Made by a program: the position numbers and the translations under genes. From Bathynomus jamesi (lineage: Eukaryota > Arthropoda > Malacostraca > Isopoda > Cirolanidae), in the NCBI GenBank assembly GCA_023014485.1, contig JAJOZX010000483.1:406001-470000 (forward strand): a DNA stretch of 64,000 nt, in the 5' to 3' direction. Of this stretch, positions 53,221 through 63,552 are shown one piece after another. Numbering within the stretch: position 1 is the first letter of the stretch; every line of letters starts with the position of its first letter. The notes under the pieces are model-generated. The model had not been told where the DNA came from, searched no databases, and worked only from the letters and a program-made list of their open reading frames with translations.

Positions 53221-53897
53221 TATGGAAAACTGATGAGTGGGTAGTTGGGAGGTAACGAAAATGGTTCACTGAGTAGGTAGGTAGTTAATCTAACAATCAT
53301 AAAATTCCTTTTATGTCAATAACTGGGTGGAAGAAACCAATTGGTTGCTCACCAGAGTTATTCTCCACACTAGTATTTATATACTGTGTGGGAGGAGCGT
53401 GCTCGGTAATGGAGATACATTACCGCTCAACCAACCGGGAATAAACCAAGACAACGCTGGTACAAGAAGCCCCGCGAAGAGGAGAACGAAGGGAGAACGA
53501 AAACGAAGAACGGGGCGAGAGGACGTACCAGCAAAGTACGCTCTCGAATGAGACAACCGGAGAAGGGAGAGACTGCAATAACTAAAAGTAAGTGACTAAT
53601 TGAGTTTTTACACCAAACAGTTAATAACATTAAATTAAGCTGGGTCAAACAAGTTAGGCCTACATTGTGACCTAAGACCCAGCATCAACTCATAGCTTAA
53701 CAAAGGTGAAGGTAGATTGCCCTAACCTAATCTTGTGAGGAATCCTACTGTGGACCTCAATTTATCTGCCCGCTCTGGACCATTTCCGGAATCTCTAGGC
53801 TGACCCCTCTAGGCTAGACTTGATCTACTCTATAGTTAGACTGGAGAAATAAGGGGTGGGTTAATTGTGGACCAATTCATACAGAGCATTTTTCGCA
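53221..53897 (+). mobile_element. BEL 5' LTR
   Basis: 677 bases starting TATGGAAAACTGATG and ending CATTTTTCGCA. Target duplication TGTCG precedes it (53216-53220) and follows the 3' LTR (60683-60687). The 75-codon frame seen in both LTRs is a by-product of LTR sequence. Confidence 0.92.
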
Positions 53898-53925
53898 ATG
53901 GTGGTTCGTGTGTGGGGAATTTACA
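53898..53925 (+). other. Candidate BEL primer binding site
   Basis: Directly after the LTR: ATGGTGGTTCGTGTGTGG. TGG starting one or two bases after an LTR is usual for tRNA primer sites. The tRNA is not identified. Confidence 0.45.
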
Positions 53926-54212
53926 AACCTTAACCTTACTTAACAAAAATTGCAGAATTAGGCTAAATGGTCTAGCCTAAGCCTAACCTGAGCAAGCCTA
54001 ATTAGGTCTACAACCTAGGGCCTAACTAGGAAACATTTACATTTAAGGAGTCTCATTCTCTTATAAGCTTAGACCTGAGTGACACATAAGTACTTGGGGG
54101 GGATTAAACCAAATTTAAACTTGACTGTTTTGTCTGTTCTCTCTCTTCTCTGGTAATTTCTTCTTGTCCTCTATTTCATTACGATCCCCAGTTAAACAAT
54201 TTTGACTTAGAC

Positions 54213-56176
54213 ATGGACAGTGAGGAATTGAAAAAGTTAAAAAGAAAAGGGGGGCAAAGTTGGGAGCTGTTACAAAGGCTGTGAACACTTTTAACAATAT
54301 TACACAACCAGGTAAGAAAAATATAGAGAGTGTAATTATTAAATTAGAAATTAAAAAGAAGGAAATAATAGCCATTAATGAGAGTATTTCAGAGTTAGTT
54401 GAATCCGAAATGGCTGAAGAACAATTGATAGACCTTTACGCTGATGATGATGATCAGGTAAGCTCAATTGAACAGCAAATAAGGGAACTACGGTCTCGGT
54501 TGACTGACTTAACACCAAAAAAACCTAATTCTGATTTTAATCAAAGTAGGGCTAACCTTCAACAAAATTTAAGTGGCATGCAAAATCCTGAGTCACAAGA
54601 ATTGAGGGCTCAGTTACCCATTTTGCTAGTACCAACATTTGAAGGGGACACGGTACAATTCCCATCTTTCATTGACAAATTTGAAAATTTAATAGGTAAT
54701 AAACCTTATATTTCAACTGTTGAAAAGTTTAGTTACTTAACTAGTTCCCTTAAAGGCCCAGCCTATAACCTAATAGCCTATTTACCAGCCGTAGGGGATT
54801 CATATGAAGTAGCTATTGATCTTTTAAAACGTAATTACATTAATAAAGATATGATTGTATATGAATTATCTCAACAAATTTTTGAATTTGCACCCATAAA
54901 AGATAACCATAGAGATATGGAAATTTTTTATACAAAATTAGAAGCTATTATAGGACAACTGGTTAGCAATGAGATAGATATTAAAACTTCATCTTGGCTT
55001 ATACAAAGCATAGTACTTAGGTGCCTTCCTTCGAGGGTTAAAGATAATTTAATTCTAAAGACGGGAGAAAATTATCCTAATTTAGAACAAATAAGAGAAA
55101 ACTTCCCCAATATCCTAATTAATTACAACTTGAGAGATTTTCCAACACATAAGACCCAGACTATGGATAAACCAAAGACTGTTCCCAGAGACCAACTAGC
55201 TACAGCCAAACAGACAAAACTTGATACTGGAGAATCAAATGTGACCAACTATAATACACGAACACCTACATTACAGAACTTTAATGTAACTGCTGCCTCA
55301 ACTTACACACCACATTGCAAATTTTGTGCAAGTAATGAACACAGTAGTACTGGGTGTGACAAATATTCAGACTTTAACCAAAGGGCTAAAAGATGTGAAC
55401 AGTTGAACCTGTGTAAAAAGTGTACTGGCCAGGGACATTATAAGAAAGACTGTAAATCTAGGTTAAGATTCAAGTGTAAGTTTTGTAAAAGTTTACGACA
55501 TGTCTCATCAATGTGTGATTCACCAAAGTGTCCAAACAATAATACTCAAACTCAAAAGATACCTCCCCCAAACAAAAGTAATCAAGAAAATGCCACTTTC
55601 ATGGGACATTCTGCTTGTTCAAACAATGTAACAAGAAACACTGAGATTCTTTTACCAACTATTACTTTGGACTTAGTGAATAGTGAGGGTAGTACCACTC
55701 CAGTGAGATGTCTTATAGACTGTTGTTCTCAACAAACATTTGTTTCAAAAAAGGTAGTTAATAAATTGGGTTTGACACCAAACCCGAATGAACAAAACCT
55801 CAATATTGCGTCCTTTGTTAAGGATAACTCGGACAAAAATAGCTATAAGACAATTGACCTGGAACTACATTTAGAAAATAAATTCAAGAAAATTGAAGCA
55901 GTTATTATTTCTAAAGTAGGACAAAACAAACTGGTTATACCCAAACTAGGACAAACCATAAATCATTTGGGAAAACACTACAAAATAGCTGATAGACATA
56001 TCACTAACAACACAGTAGCTAACATTGAAATGCTAATAGGGGCAGATTATATTAATCTTATTCATAAGGGCATAGTAGATATAGGTAATGGTATAGCTAT
56101 TCAGACTCCATCAGGGATAGCCCCTTTGGGTGACCTATCAGAATACAACCTAGACCTAAACCAAAACAGTTCATGA
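54213..56176 (+). CDS. BEL gag and aspartic protease
   Basis: The open frame runs from 54260, but its first codon is TTG. An ATG at 54213 in another frame reads like a BEL gag start and would join after a one-base change in the A/G run at 54242-54253; I take that as a small break. About 650 residues: a coiled-coil start, the gag core (VPTFEGDTVQFPSFIDKFE and LKGPAYNLIAYLP), zinc knuckles (CKFCASNEHSSTGC, CKKCTGQGHYKKDC, CKFCKSLRHVSSMC), then a retropepsin-like region with VRCLIDCCSQQTFVS and MLIGADYINLI. The active site reads DCC, not DSG/DTG. It ends at an in-frame TGA followed by C; pol continues in the same frame. Confidence 0.88.
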
Positions 56177-56188
56177 CCAACAAATACT

Positions 56189-59100
56189 ATGTGCCTCAAC
56201 TCAGTCCTACATAACACCTGTAAGAATAGCAACACTTTGAATAATATTATCTCAACTGAGAACATTAATTCATCATTATCAAATGAAACTTTGGATGAGG
56301 CAATTCAAACTTTATGGTTGCTAGAATCTGTGGGTATACATGACACAAATCAAACTTCAGAAGATCAGTTAATGGTAGAAAGATTTGAAGACACCATTCA
56401 GTGCAAAGACAATAGTTATTTTATTGAGTTACCTTGGAAAATAAATTGTCCAACTTTAAGAGACAATCTCAAAGTAGCTAAAGGACATTTATATAAGGTA
56501 ATGAAAAAACTCAAACAAGATAATAATGTAAAAATATATAATGATGTCTTCAAAGAACAGCTACAGAAAGGCTTCATTGAAGAAGTAACAAATAACCCTT
56601 TTAAAAAAGATGGTTGTCATTATTTAACCCATAGGGGGGTTTATCGACAAGATGCCCCAACAACAAAACTCAGAGTAGTATATAACTGTAGCCTCAAAGA
56701 CAGTGATAAACACAGTTTGAATGATTGCTTGATTGAGGGTCCTAATCTCATTTCTGACCTTGTGAAGATCTTACTGAGGTTCAGGTTAGACAAATATGCT
56801 GTACAAAGTGACATTTCAAAGGCATTTTTGAGAATAAATCTTAAAAATGAATATGATAAGAACCAACTTAGGTTCTTATGGTTCAAGGATCCATTTGATT
56901 TGAATAAAGGGTTCATAACCTATAGATTTAATGTTGTGTTGTTTGGAGCCAATTGCTCACCTAGCCTATTAGCATTGACAATTAGACATCATTTAAACCA
57001 GTTTAATAACTCTCTAACATTGAACTTCCTTAAGGAACATTTTTACGTAGACAATCTAATAGGCTCAACGACAACAAAATCTGAATTATCTGAAGTCTAT
57101 GAACACTCTCAAAACATTATGCAACAAGGTAACTTTGAACTTAGAGAGTGGATTTCAAATGATGAGGATTTAAACAAAAAGATTTTAAAGGATAATAATG
57201 GTCTTACTGAGCCATCAGACAGAGTTAAAACTTTAGGTATGAACTGGTATTTGGATGCAACTTCTAACAGTCATGATTCAATCTGTACTAAAGGTTTTAA
57301 ACTTGATGAGGAAGCAAATACTAAAAGACAAATATTATCAGAGGCTTCCAAAATTTTTGATCCTATGGGTCTATTCCTGCCTTCAACAATAAAATCAAAG
57401 ATTCTCCTCCAAGAAATTTGGAGGACAAATGTTGGGTGGGATGATCCAATAACAAATGAAAATCAAAAATCTTGGAAGAAGTTAGCTACTGATTTAACAA
57501 AAGTGCAGAACATTAAAATTCAAAGGTGCTGTGGGTTTAGGGATAAGCCCCAGAGGCTTCATGTGTTTGCTGATGCAAGCACACAAGCTTATGGGTGCTG
57601 TGCGTATCTTGTAAGCCCTACAGAAAGTCATCTAATTTATGCAAAAGGGAAAGTTGCACCTCTCAAACCTACCCGAACCATACCTCAATTGGAACTATTG
57701 GCTGCTACATTAGCCATTAAAACCATTTCATTGCTTAAGGATGCTTACTATGATGTGTTCATAACTAATATCCACGTCTGGCTTGACAGTCAGATTTGTC
57801 TTGCCTGGATACGGAATGATAGCATTAATAGTAAGAATATCTTTGTAAGAAATAGGCTAAAAGAAATAGCTGACGCTAATGAAAGCCTACAAGTAAACTT
57901 TCACTATGTTCCAACTAAACAGAATCCAGCAGACTTTCTGACCAGAGGTTTATCCTACAAGTTGTTGAAGTCAAACAAAACTTGGTTTATGGGACCTAAG
58001 TGGCTCTGTAATACAGACCAATGGCCTGTGGAACAAGTTAACTTGACATTAAATTTAATCTTTTCAAATGAAAAGGTTGAACCAATCACTAATTATGAAA
58101 AGTATTCTGATTTCAACAAACTTGTCAGGGTGACAGCCTACTGTTTGAGGTTTGCTCACAACTGTTTAGCTACAATTAACAAACAGCTAAATAAAAACAA
58201 TCATAATTATACAGAAGTTGCAACCCAATACTGGATAGGCCAAGCCCAACAAAAAGAGTACAATAAAGAGTTAGAATTCTTAACTAATGGGAAACAAACA
58301 AAAGAATCTGTACCATCAGTAGTTGTGGATCTAAACTTGTTCAGAGATGAGGAAGGCCTTCTAAGGTGTAAAGGGAGATTAGACAAATCAAAACTGTCAT
58401 ACAAAAGCAAAAATCCAATCCTTTTACCTAGATTTAGCTATTTGACAACATTAATAATCAGAAAAACACACAATGATGTATATCATATGGGGGTACCACA
58501 GACACTAACTACATTAAGAAAAACGTATTGGATACCCAAGGGAAGGATCACTGTTAAAACAGTCCTGAGTGAGTGTGTCACATGTAGGCGTATTCATGCT
58601 AGGCCCTATAGGAAACCAAATCCTCCTGCTTTGCCAGAGGAGAGAGTTACTCTCAACAGACCCTTTGAGACTGTAGGCATTGACTATACAGGAGCATTGA
58701 CTGTAGGGGTGGTTGACACTGAACAAAAAATGTACATTGTACTGTTTACATGTGCTGCCTCACGAGCTGTTTATTTGGATGTTGTGGAGGACCTTACAGC
58801 AGAATCTTTTGTTGCTGTCTTTAAGAGATTCTGTGCACGACATTCAGTACCAAAGACAGTTTGGACTGACAATGCTACATATTTCAAAGCTGGTGAACAA
58901 GTCATCCATGACTTGTTAAGCAATGAAATCACACAATTATATATAAAAAATTCAAACATAAAGTGGAAGTATATTCCGGTTGCCTCTCCTTGGTATGGTT
59001 CTATCTGGGAGAGGAATATACAAACAGTAAAGAATTGCTTGAAGAAAGCAATTGGCAAAAAACAGATACACTTATTTGGGTTACTCACTCTCCTGGCTGA

Positions 59101-59770
59101 GATTGAGAACATCATTAACAATAGACCACTCACTTATGTGAGTGACAACATTAATGACCCAGAACCATTAACTCCAAATCATTTGATTCGGGGAGAACAA
59201 GTTAGTCTCCTGCCGGACTACAATATAGACTCTTCAGAAGACCCAAACTGGACTCAACGACATGATGAGCTCCAGACTAAGTTACAACATTTAACTAGAG
59301 TTAAAGCTCATTTCATTAAACAGTGGAAAACTGAGTACTTGATGGGTCTAAGGGAGAGACATAAACAAATGACTAAGAAGGATTGGTCTGACACAATTAA
59401 GGTAGGGGACCTTGTTCTCATACATGACAATACTCCAAGACAATACTGGCCTCTGGCTAGAGTTTCAGAACTCAGACCAGGGGCAGACGGGGTAACAAGA
59501 GTGGTCAAATTAAGGACTTCAACGGGTGACACAACAAGAGACATTTCTCTTTTGTACCCTTTAGAGTCTGGACCCAAAACAATGGACTTTGGAGAACCTT
59601 CTCCACTGACAGTAACAACTGGAGACACTGAACTTCCAGTAACTATTCCTTTGACAGTAGGAGTGGTAACGCATCCTACTACAACATTGACAGACACAAG
59701 ACCTCAGCGACAAACAGCATTAAAGGCGCGACTATTTTTACAACAAAAAATAGATGCTGGGGAATTGTAA
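56189..59770 (+). CDS. BEL pol: reverse transcriptase, RNase H, integrase
   Basis: 1193 residues open from an ATG, four codons after the gag stop and in the same frame. Order: LWLLESVGIHD (linker before the RT), reverse transcriptase with KLRVVYNCS, AVQSDISKAFLRI and HFYVDNLIGS (catalytic pair as YVDN, at 57044-57055), an A17-type region, RNase H (HVFADASTQAYGCCAYL, IPQLELLAATLA, VWLDSQICLAWI), integrase zinc finger (H-x-H...CVTCRRI), integrase core with VGIDYTGAL, VWTDNATYF and GSIWERNIQ for the acidic triad, and a C-terminal domain with VGDLVLIHDN. It makes and integrates the DNA copy. Nothing is truncated. Confidence 0.93.
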   Translation: MCLNSVLHNTCKNSNTLNNIISTENINSSLSNETLDEAIQTLWLLESVGIHDTNQTSEDQLMVERFEDTIQCKDNSYFIELPWKINCPTLRDNLKVAKGHLYKVMKKLKQDNNVKIYNDVFKEQLQKGFIEEVTNNPFKKDGCHYLTHRGVYRQDAPTTKLRVVYNCSLKDSDKHSLNDCLIEGPNLISDLVKILLRFRLDKYAVQSDISKAFLRINLKNEYDKNQLRFLWFKDPFDLNKGFITYRFNVVLFGANCSPSLLALTIRHHLNQFNNSLTLNFLKEHFYVDNLIGSTTTKSELSEVYEHSQNIMQQGNFELREWISNDEDLNKKILKDNNGLTEPSDRVKTLGMNWYLDATSNSHDSICTKGFKLDEEANTKRQILSEASKIFDPMGLFLPSTIKSKILLQEIWRTNVGWDDPITNENQKSWKKLATDLTKVQNIKIQRCCGFRDKPQRLHVFADASTQAYGCCAYLVSPTESHLIYAKGKVAPLKPTRTIPQLELLAATLAIKTISLLKDAYYDVFITNIHVWLDSQICLAWIRNDSINSKNIFVRNRLKEIADANESLQVNFHYVPTKQNPADFLTRGLSYKLLKSNKTWFMGPKWLCNTDQWPVEQVNLTLNLIFSNEKVEPITNYEKYSDFNKLVRVTAYCLRFAHNCLATINKQLNKNNHNYTEVATQYWIGQAQQKEYNKELEFLTNGKQTKESVPSVVVDLNLFRDEEGLLRCKGRLDKSKLSYKSKNPILLPRFSYLTTLIIRKTHNDVYHMGVPQTLTTLRKTYWIPKGRITVKTVLSECVTCRRIHARPYRKPNPPALPEERVTLNRPFETVGIDYTGALTVGVVDTEQKMYIVLFTCAASRAVYLDVVEDLTAESFVAVFKRFCARHSVPKTVWTDNATYFKAGEQVIHDLLSNEITQLYIKNSNIKWKYIPVASPWYGSIWERNIQTVKNCLKKAIGKKQIHLFGLLTLLAEIENIINNRPLTYVSDNINDPEPLTPNHLIRGEQVSLLPDYNIDSSEDPNWTQRHDELQTKLQHLTRVKAHFIKQWKTEYLMGLRERHKQMTKKDWSDTIKVGDLVLIHDNTPRQYWPLARVSELRPGADGVTRVVKLRTSTGDTTRDISLLYPLESGPKTMDFGEPSPLTVTTGDTELPVTIPLTVGVVTHPTTTLTDTRPQRQTALKARLFLQQKIDAGEL

Positions 59771-60006
59771 TTTTATCTTCTAACTTTCATTTTTTCTTTT
59801 CTTATGGTAAAGACCATAGACAGTTTCATCCTATGGATGTATATTTTCTCTTCTAATTAAATGCTACACCTTCTCCATGAGAAGGTGAGGATAGGCACTG
59901 TTAATCAGATTAACAGGCATTTACAGTTAAATAGTTAGCTAGTCTACACTCAGACAAAAATTGGTGACAATGACACCAAAATTTTTATCTCCCGGGGCCC
60001 CCAGTA

Positions 60007-60682
60007 TATGGAAAACTGATGAGTGGGTAGTTGGGAGGTAACGAAAATGGTTCACTGAGTAGGTAGGTAGTTAATCTAACAATCATTAAATTCCTTTTAT
60101 GTCAATAACTGGGTGGAAGAAACCAATTGGTTGCTCACCAGAGTTATTCTCCACACTAGTATTTATATACTGTGTGGGAGGAGCGTGCTCGGTAATGGAG
60201 ATACATTACCGCTCAACCAACCGGGAATAAACCAAGACAACGCTGGTACAAGAAGCCCCGCGAAGAGGAGAACGAAGGGAGAACGAAAACGAAGAACGGG
60301 GCGAGAGGACGTACCAGCAAAGTACGCTCTCGAATGAGACAACCGGAGAAGGGAGAGACTACAATAACTAAAAGTAAGTGACTAATTGAGTTTTTACACC
60401 AAACAGTTAATAACATTAAATTAAGCTGGGTCAAACAAGTTAGGCCTACATTGTGACCTAAGACCCAGCATCAACTCATAGCTTAACAAAGGTGAAGGTA
60501 GATTGCCCTAACCTAATCTTGTGAGGAATCCTACTGTGGACCTCAATTTATCTGCCCGCTCTGGACCATTTCCGGAATCTCTAGGCTGACCCCTCTAGGC
60601 TAGACTTGATCTACTCTATAGTTAGACTGGAGAAATAAGGGGTGGGTTAATTGTGGACCAATTCATACAGAGCATTTTCGCA
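60007..60682 (+). mobile_element. BEL 3' LTR
   Basis: 676 bases, near-identical to 53221-53897. Visible differences: ATAAAATTCC/ATTAAATTCC, GACTGCAATA/GACTACAATA and one T fewer in CATTTTCGCA. A CCCGGGGCCCCC stretch precedes it; a clear polypurine tract is not obvious. Confidence 0.95.
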
Positions 60683-60867
60683 TGTCGCTTGCATCACTTT
60701 TGCGCACAATGAACTAGTTCTATTAATATAGTAGAATTTGATAATTTCCGCTTATTAATGACATTTTATCTCAATGGTCCACATCCGCACGACATCCGCA
60801 GTCCAAAGTGCGGATGCGAGAAAATGTGCGGATGTTCCGCGGATGCGGATGCGGATGACCTACATCA

Positions 60868-60870
<3 letters not shown>

Positions 60871-60900
<30 letters not shown>
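60871..60900. repeat. (TA)n microsatellite
   Basis: About 15 TA units joining the hAT right end to the next MITE. Confidence 0.95.
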
Positions 60901-60903
<3 letters not shown>

Positions 60904-61496
60904 TGGCGACTGGCGTATAGGAGCGATGGAGCGGTCGCTCCCCCTTGCTTGAAACGATAAATATTAATTTAACAGATAAAAAATATATTAATTTTAAGAT
61001 ATTAAAATAAATATTCTTGAAATATATTTTAAAAATTCATGTGGCATATCATGATTCATGAGGCATTTTGAGTAAGCCTTCATACAGTACATAATATTCT
61101 AAACTTATAGCATAGCTTCAAACAGCGTACCCTGTTTGAATACAAAATAATATTGCAGCCGAATGGAGCGATAGATTTTTCGCTCAAGTAAATATAAATT
61201 ATATTTTACTGTTGTAATGAAAATATAAGTACAATCGCGAATTTTTTTTATAATAACAACTTTATTTTTACTAATAGTTACTTCAGTAATAATGATATAA
61301 ACCATTTATATGTATTTTATTGAAATTATTACTTATTTGTAATTAACTAGAATTGTACGTCTGGCATAGCCGCATATGTTAATACAAGTACTCTTGTGAG
61401 CGGCAGTTGGATTCGCGCTAGCCTATTGTGAGTCCGTGTTGTCGTACAATTTTATGAAATCGCTCCCCCATACATTTATACCACGAGTCGCCACTG
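60901..61496. mobile_element. hAT-like MITE
   Basis: Ends CAGTGGCGACTGGCGTATAG and, inverted, CAGTGGCGACTCGTGGTATA, inserted within (TA)n. GGGGGAGCGA / TCGCTCCCCC words lie near both ends. No transposase. Confidence 0.85.
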
Positions 61497-61514
61497 ATAT
61501 ATATATATATATAT

Positions 61515-61568
61515 CTTTTGTTTTGATTCCATGATGTTTGAGAACGGCGAGGAAAGAATTTCCGGTCG

Positions 61569-61612
<44 letters not shown>

Positions 61613-61666
61613 CGACCGGAAATTCTTTCCTCGCCGTTCTCAAACATCATGGAATCAAAACAAAAG
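61515..61666. repeat. Perfect 58-bp-arm hairpin with (TA)n loop
   Basis: CTTTTGTTTTGATTCCATGA through TTCCGGTCGGTGT (61515-61572) is exactly inverted at 61609-61666; the loop is GTGTATATA and TA repeats. (TA)n also lies on the left outside. Confidence 0.95.
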
Positions 61667-62770
61667 CTATACACGTGGGCATGAAACAGGCCCATGGAGA
61701 AACACAGATTGATTTTGTGGTATTTCCCGAAATGACCACCAGAGGACATCACCAAGGCCTATAAAATGCAGGTTCTTTCTAAAATCACTCTCACTTGCCA
61801 TCTTCTCGTTTTTGTCGTTGTCTTGCTCTCAGCGCCTTCGTCAGTAACACCACTCGTCACGCCACCCGTTCTACGGCCTTCACCGGAGAGCAGCCCGCTG
61901 TTCCTTCAAGGCTCCTTTCGAGCATACACGAAGTCTATCATCAAGTAAGACCCTCTACAATTTCATCCTGCAAGAAGCAACATCACTGTTGTAGGAGTTT
62001 CCGTTGTCCCCCTTTTCAACAAGTCTCTACCGGCCCTCAGCACTCATTCTCTCGCCGGTAAGGCCAGTCCGCCTGCAGAAGCAATCCTTCGAAGCCCAGG
62101 TCCGTAAACCTTCTAGTAGGCTACAAGCCACAAGCCTACCCTTGCCTTCGTGTTAAGCAATTCCCGCGTAGCCTGCAAAGTGTAAATGCAGCCTAGAGAA
62201 TAGGCTATACCCAAAAGTGTACGCAAACAACCGGCAAACTAACTTTCTCATTACGACTGCGGTAGGCTTGTACAATTATTTTACCTTATTCAATTATGTT
62301 ACTGTATTTGTATCTGCTTGCTTTTTTGCTTATCTATGCATTTTATTTTACTTGACTAATCCACTTACTGTACCATACCGTACTTCCATTATCTCGGTTA
62401 TTATTGGCTTAATTACTTATTGTGCGTTCACTGCTGCATATCTCATTAGCCTACCTAAATTAGTGTTTATCATCATTGTACTTAATTAACGATTATACTG
62501 TGTAACCATTTCGTATTGCCAATAAATAATCAATCATTTGTAATATGCTATAAATACCGTTATATAATTGTTAATCACTGTGAACAAATAATTAATTTAC
62601 TTTTCTAATTAAACACAAAACAACAAAGTAATTTCTCTCTCCTTATTAAATATTGTTTATTTGGGCTGTAGGCCAAAGCTGGTGACCCCTAATTATTAAT
62701 TTAAATTTAATTCATACATTATAGTAAACCTACTTTCTTGGCCACATCAAATTGGTGATCCGTAGGCCAC
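61667..62770 (+). other. LTR-like non-coding stretch
   Basis: Holds CTATAAAATGC (TATA box, 61758-61768) with a pyrimidine-rich start region after it, and further on two primer-site-like words, CTGGTGACCCC near 62679 and TTGGTGATCCG near 62753, each preceded by or close to GGCC words. This layout resembles an LTR followed by a TGG primer site, but I see no second LTR and no coding region. The 60-residue frame at 61766 is discussed under rejected items. Confidence 0.35.
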
Positions 62771-62790
62771 TATATATATATATATATATA

Positions 62791-62960
62791 TAGTGTTGGG
62801 AGTAACGCCGTTACGTAACGCAGTTACTTACTTTGTAACAGTAACACGGTTATTTTATTTATATTGTAAAGAAATTGGTAATGCCATTACTTTTCATTCC
62901 ATTTTCAGTTATTATTTACTCGTTACTTTCTTATAATTATATGCTCAACTTGGAAACGGT
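62791..62960. mobile_element. Left end of a hAT MITE, truncated
   Basis: TAGTGTTGGGAGTAACGCCG followed by clustered GTAACG/CGTTAC words, typical of a hAT family with ends CAGTGTTGGGAGTAACG. (TA)n precedes it. No facing end found before 63552. Confidence 0.6.
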
Positions 62961-63552
62961 TATGAATAAAAATGGCCTCACACTGAACGTGTACAAACAT
63001 GTTTGAACACAACACTTGTGACACTGAGTGATTCCACATGTGGACAGACTGTCCTTAAAAGGGACATTTTTGAAAAATTAGTTTTTCTGAAATGTAACAA
63101 TTTTTTCCTGAAAGACATTCAGCAATAGTTTTAAGATTTCTATTTTTTCTGATATGAATAATTCATTAATCCTTTAGGATTTTGTGATTTTTTATTCACG
63201 ATTTATTTTAGTGTATTTTGTTCAATAATTTTCGTTTTCGTAATACTAAGTGCAAAGAGCAATTTTATTTTTTCATTTTTAGTGTTTTACTTAAGATATA
63301 TTGATCGCTATTAATATTATTTCAAATGGTAAAATTGTATTGCTTATTATTTAACTATAATTCTAAAAATCAGGTATTGTTTCATTGTATTATATATCTT
63401 ACCTTAACCCTACAAAACATTCAGGACTTAAAGGGTTAAAATTAATTTTTGACCGGGTTAAATTTTTTTTCAAAATGGCGGCCAAAAAAAATCGATTTTT
63501 TTTTGTTTTAATGATAAAAAAAAACGCTACCCTTCACATGTAATATGTCTTC
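62961..63552. other. No recognisable feature
   Basis: AT-rich; short frames only. CAAAATGGCGGCC near 63470 stands out by composition but has no supported meaning. Confidence 0.4.

Larger units (their letters stand above)
53221..60682 (+). mobile_element. BEL/Pao LTR retrotransposon, young, nearly complete
   Basis: Two LTRs of about 677 bp with about three differences, a 5-bp duplication TGTCG, and plus-strand gag-protease and pol reading frames. It sits inside the hAT at 52124-60870; the second hAT copy (63553 onward) shows the undisturbed target. No envelope-like gene. Confidence 0.95.
52124..60870 (-). mobile_element. Deleted hAT transposon hosting a BEL element
   Basis: Ends TAGTGATGTAGCGGATGT and, inverted, TAGTGATGTAGGTCATCC, flanked by (TA)n. 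GCGGATGCGGATGCGG words are packed near both ends, as hAT subterminal repeats often are. Without the BEL insertion the element would be about 1.3 kb and carry only the end of a transposase gene. A second, near-identical copy in the opposite orientation begins at 63553. Confidence 0.88.

Noticed and set aside
53327..53551. 74-residue frame, present identically at 60113-60337
   Set aside because: Both copies lie within the BEL LTRs; the duplication reflects LTR identity, not a gene.
61418..61612. Frames beginning with YIYIYI repeats
   Set aside because: They are (TA)n microsatellite read as codons, running into the hairpin.
61766..61948. 60-residue frame with a signal-peptide-like hydrophobic start, just after a TATA box
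   Set aside because: Its ATG overlaps the TATA box (TATAAAATG), so it would lie upstream of the transcription start. No family resemblance, and the context looks like an LTR.
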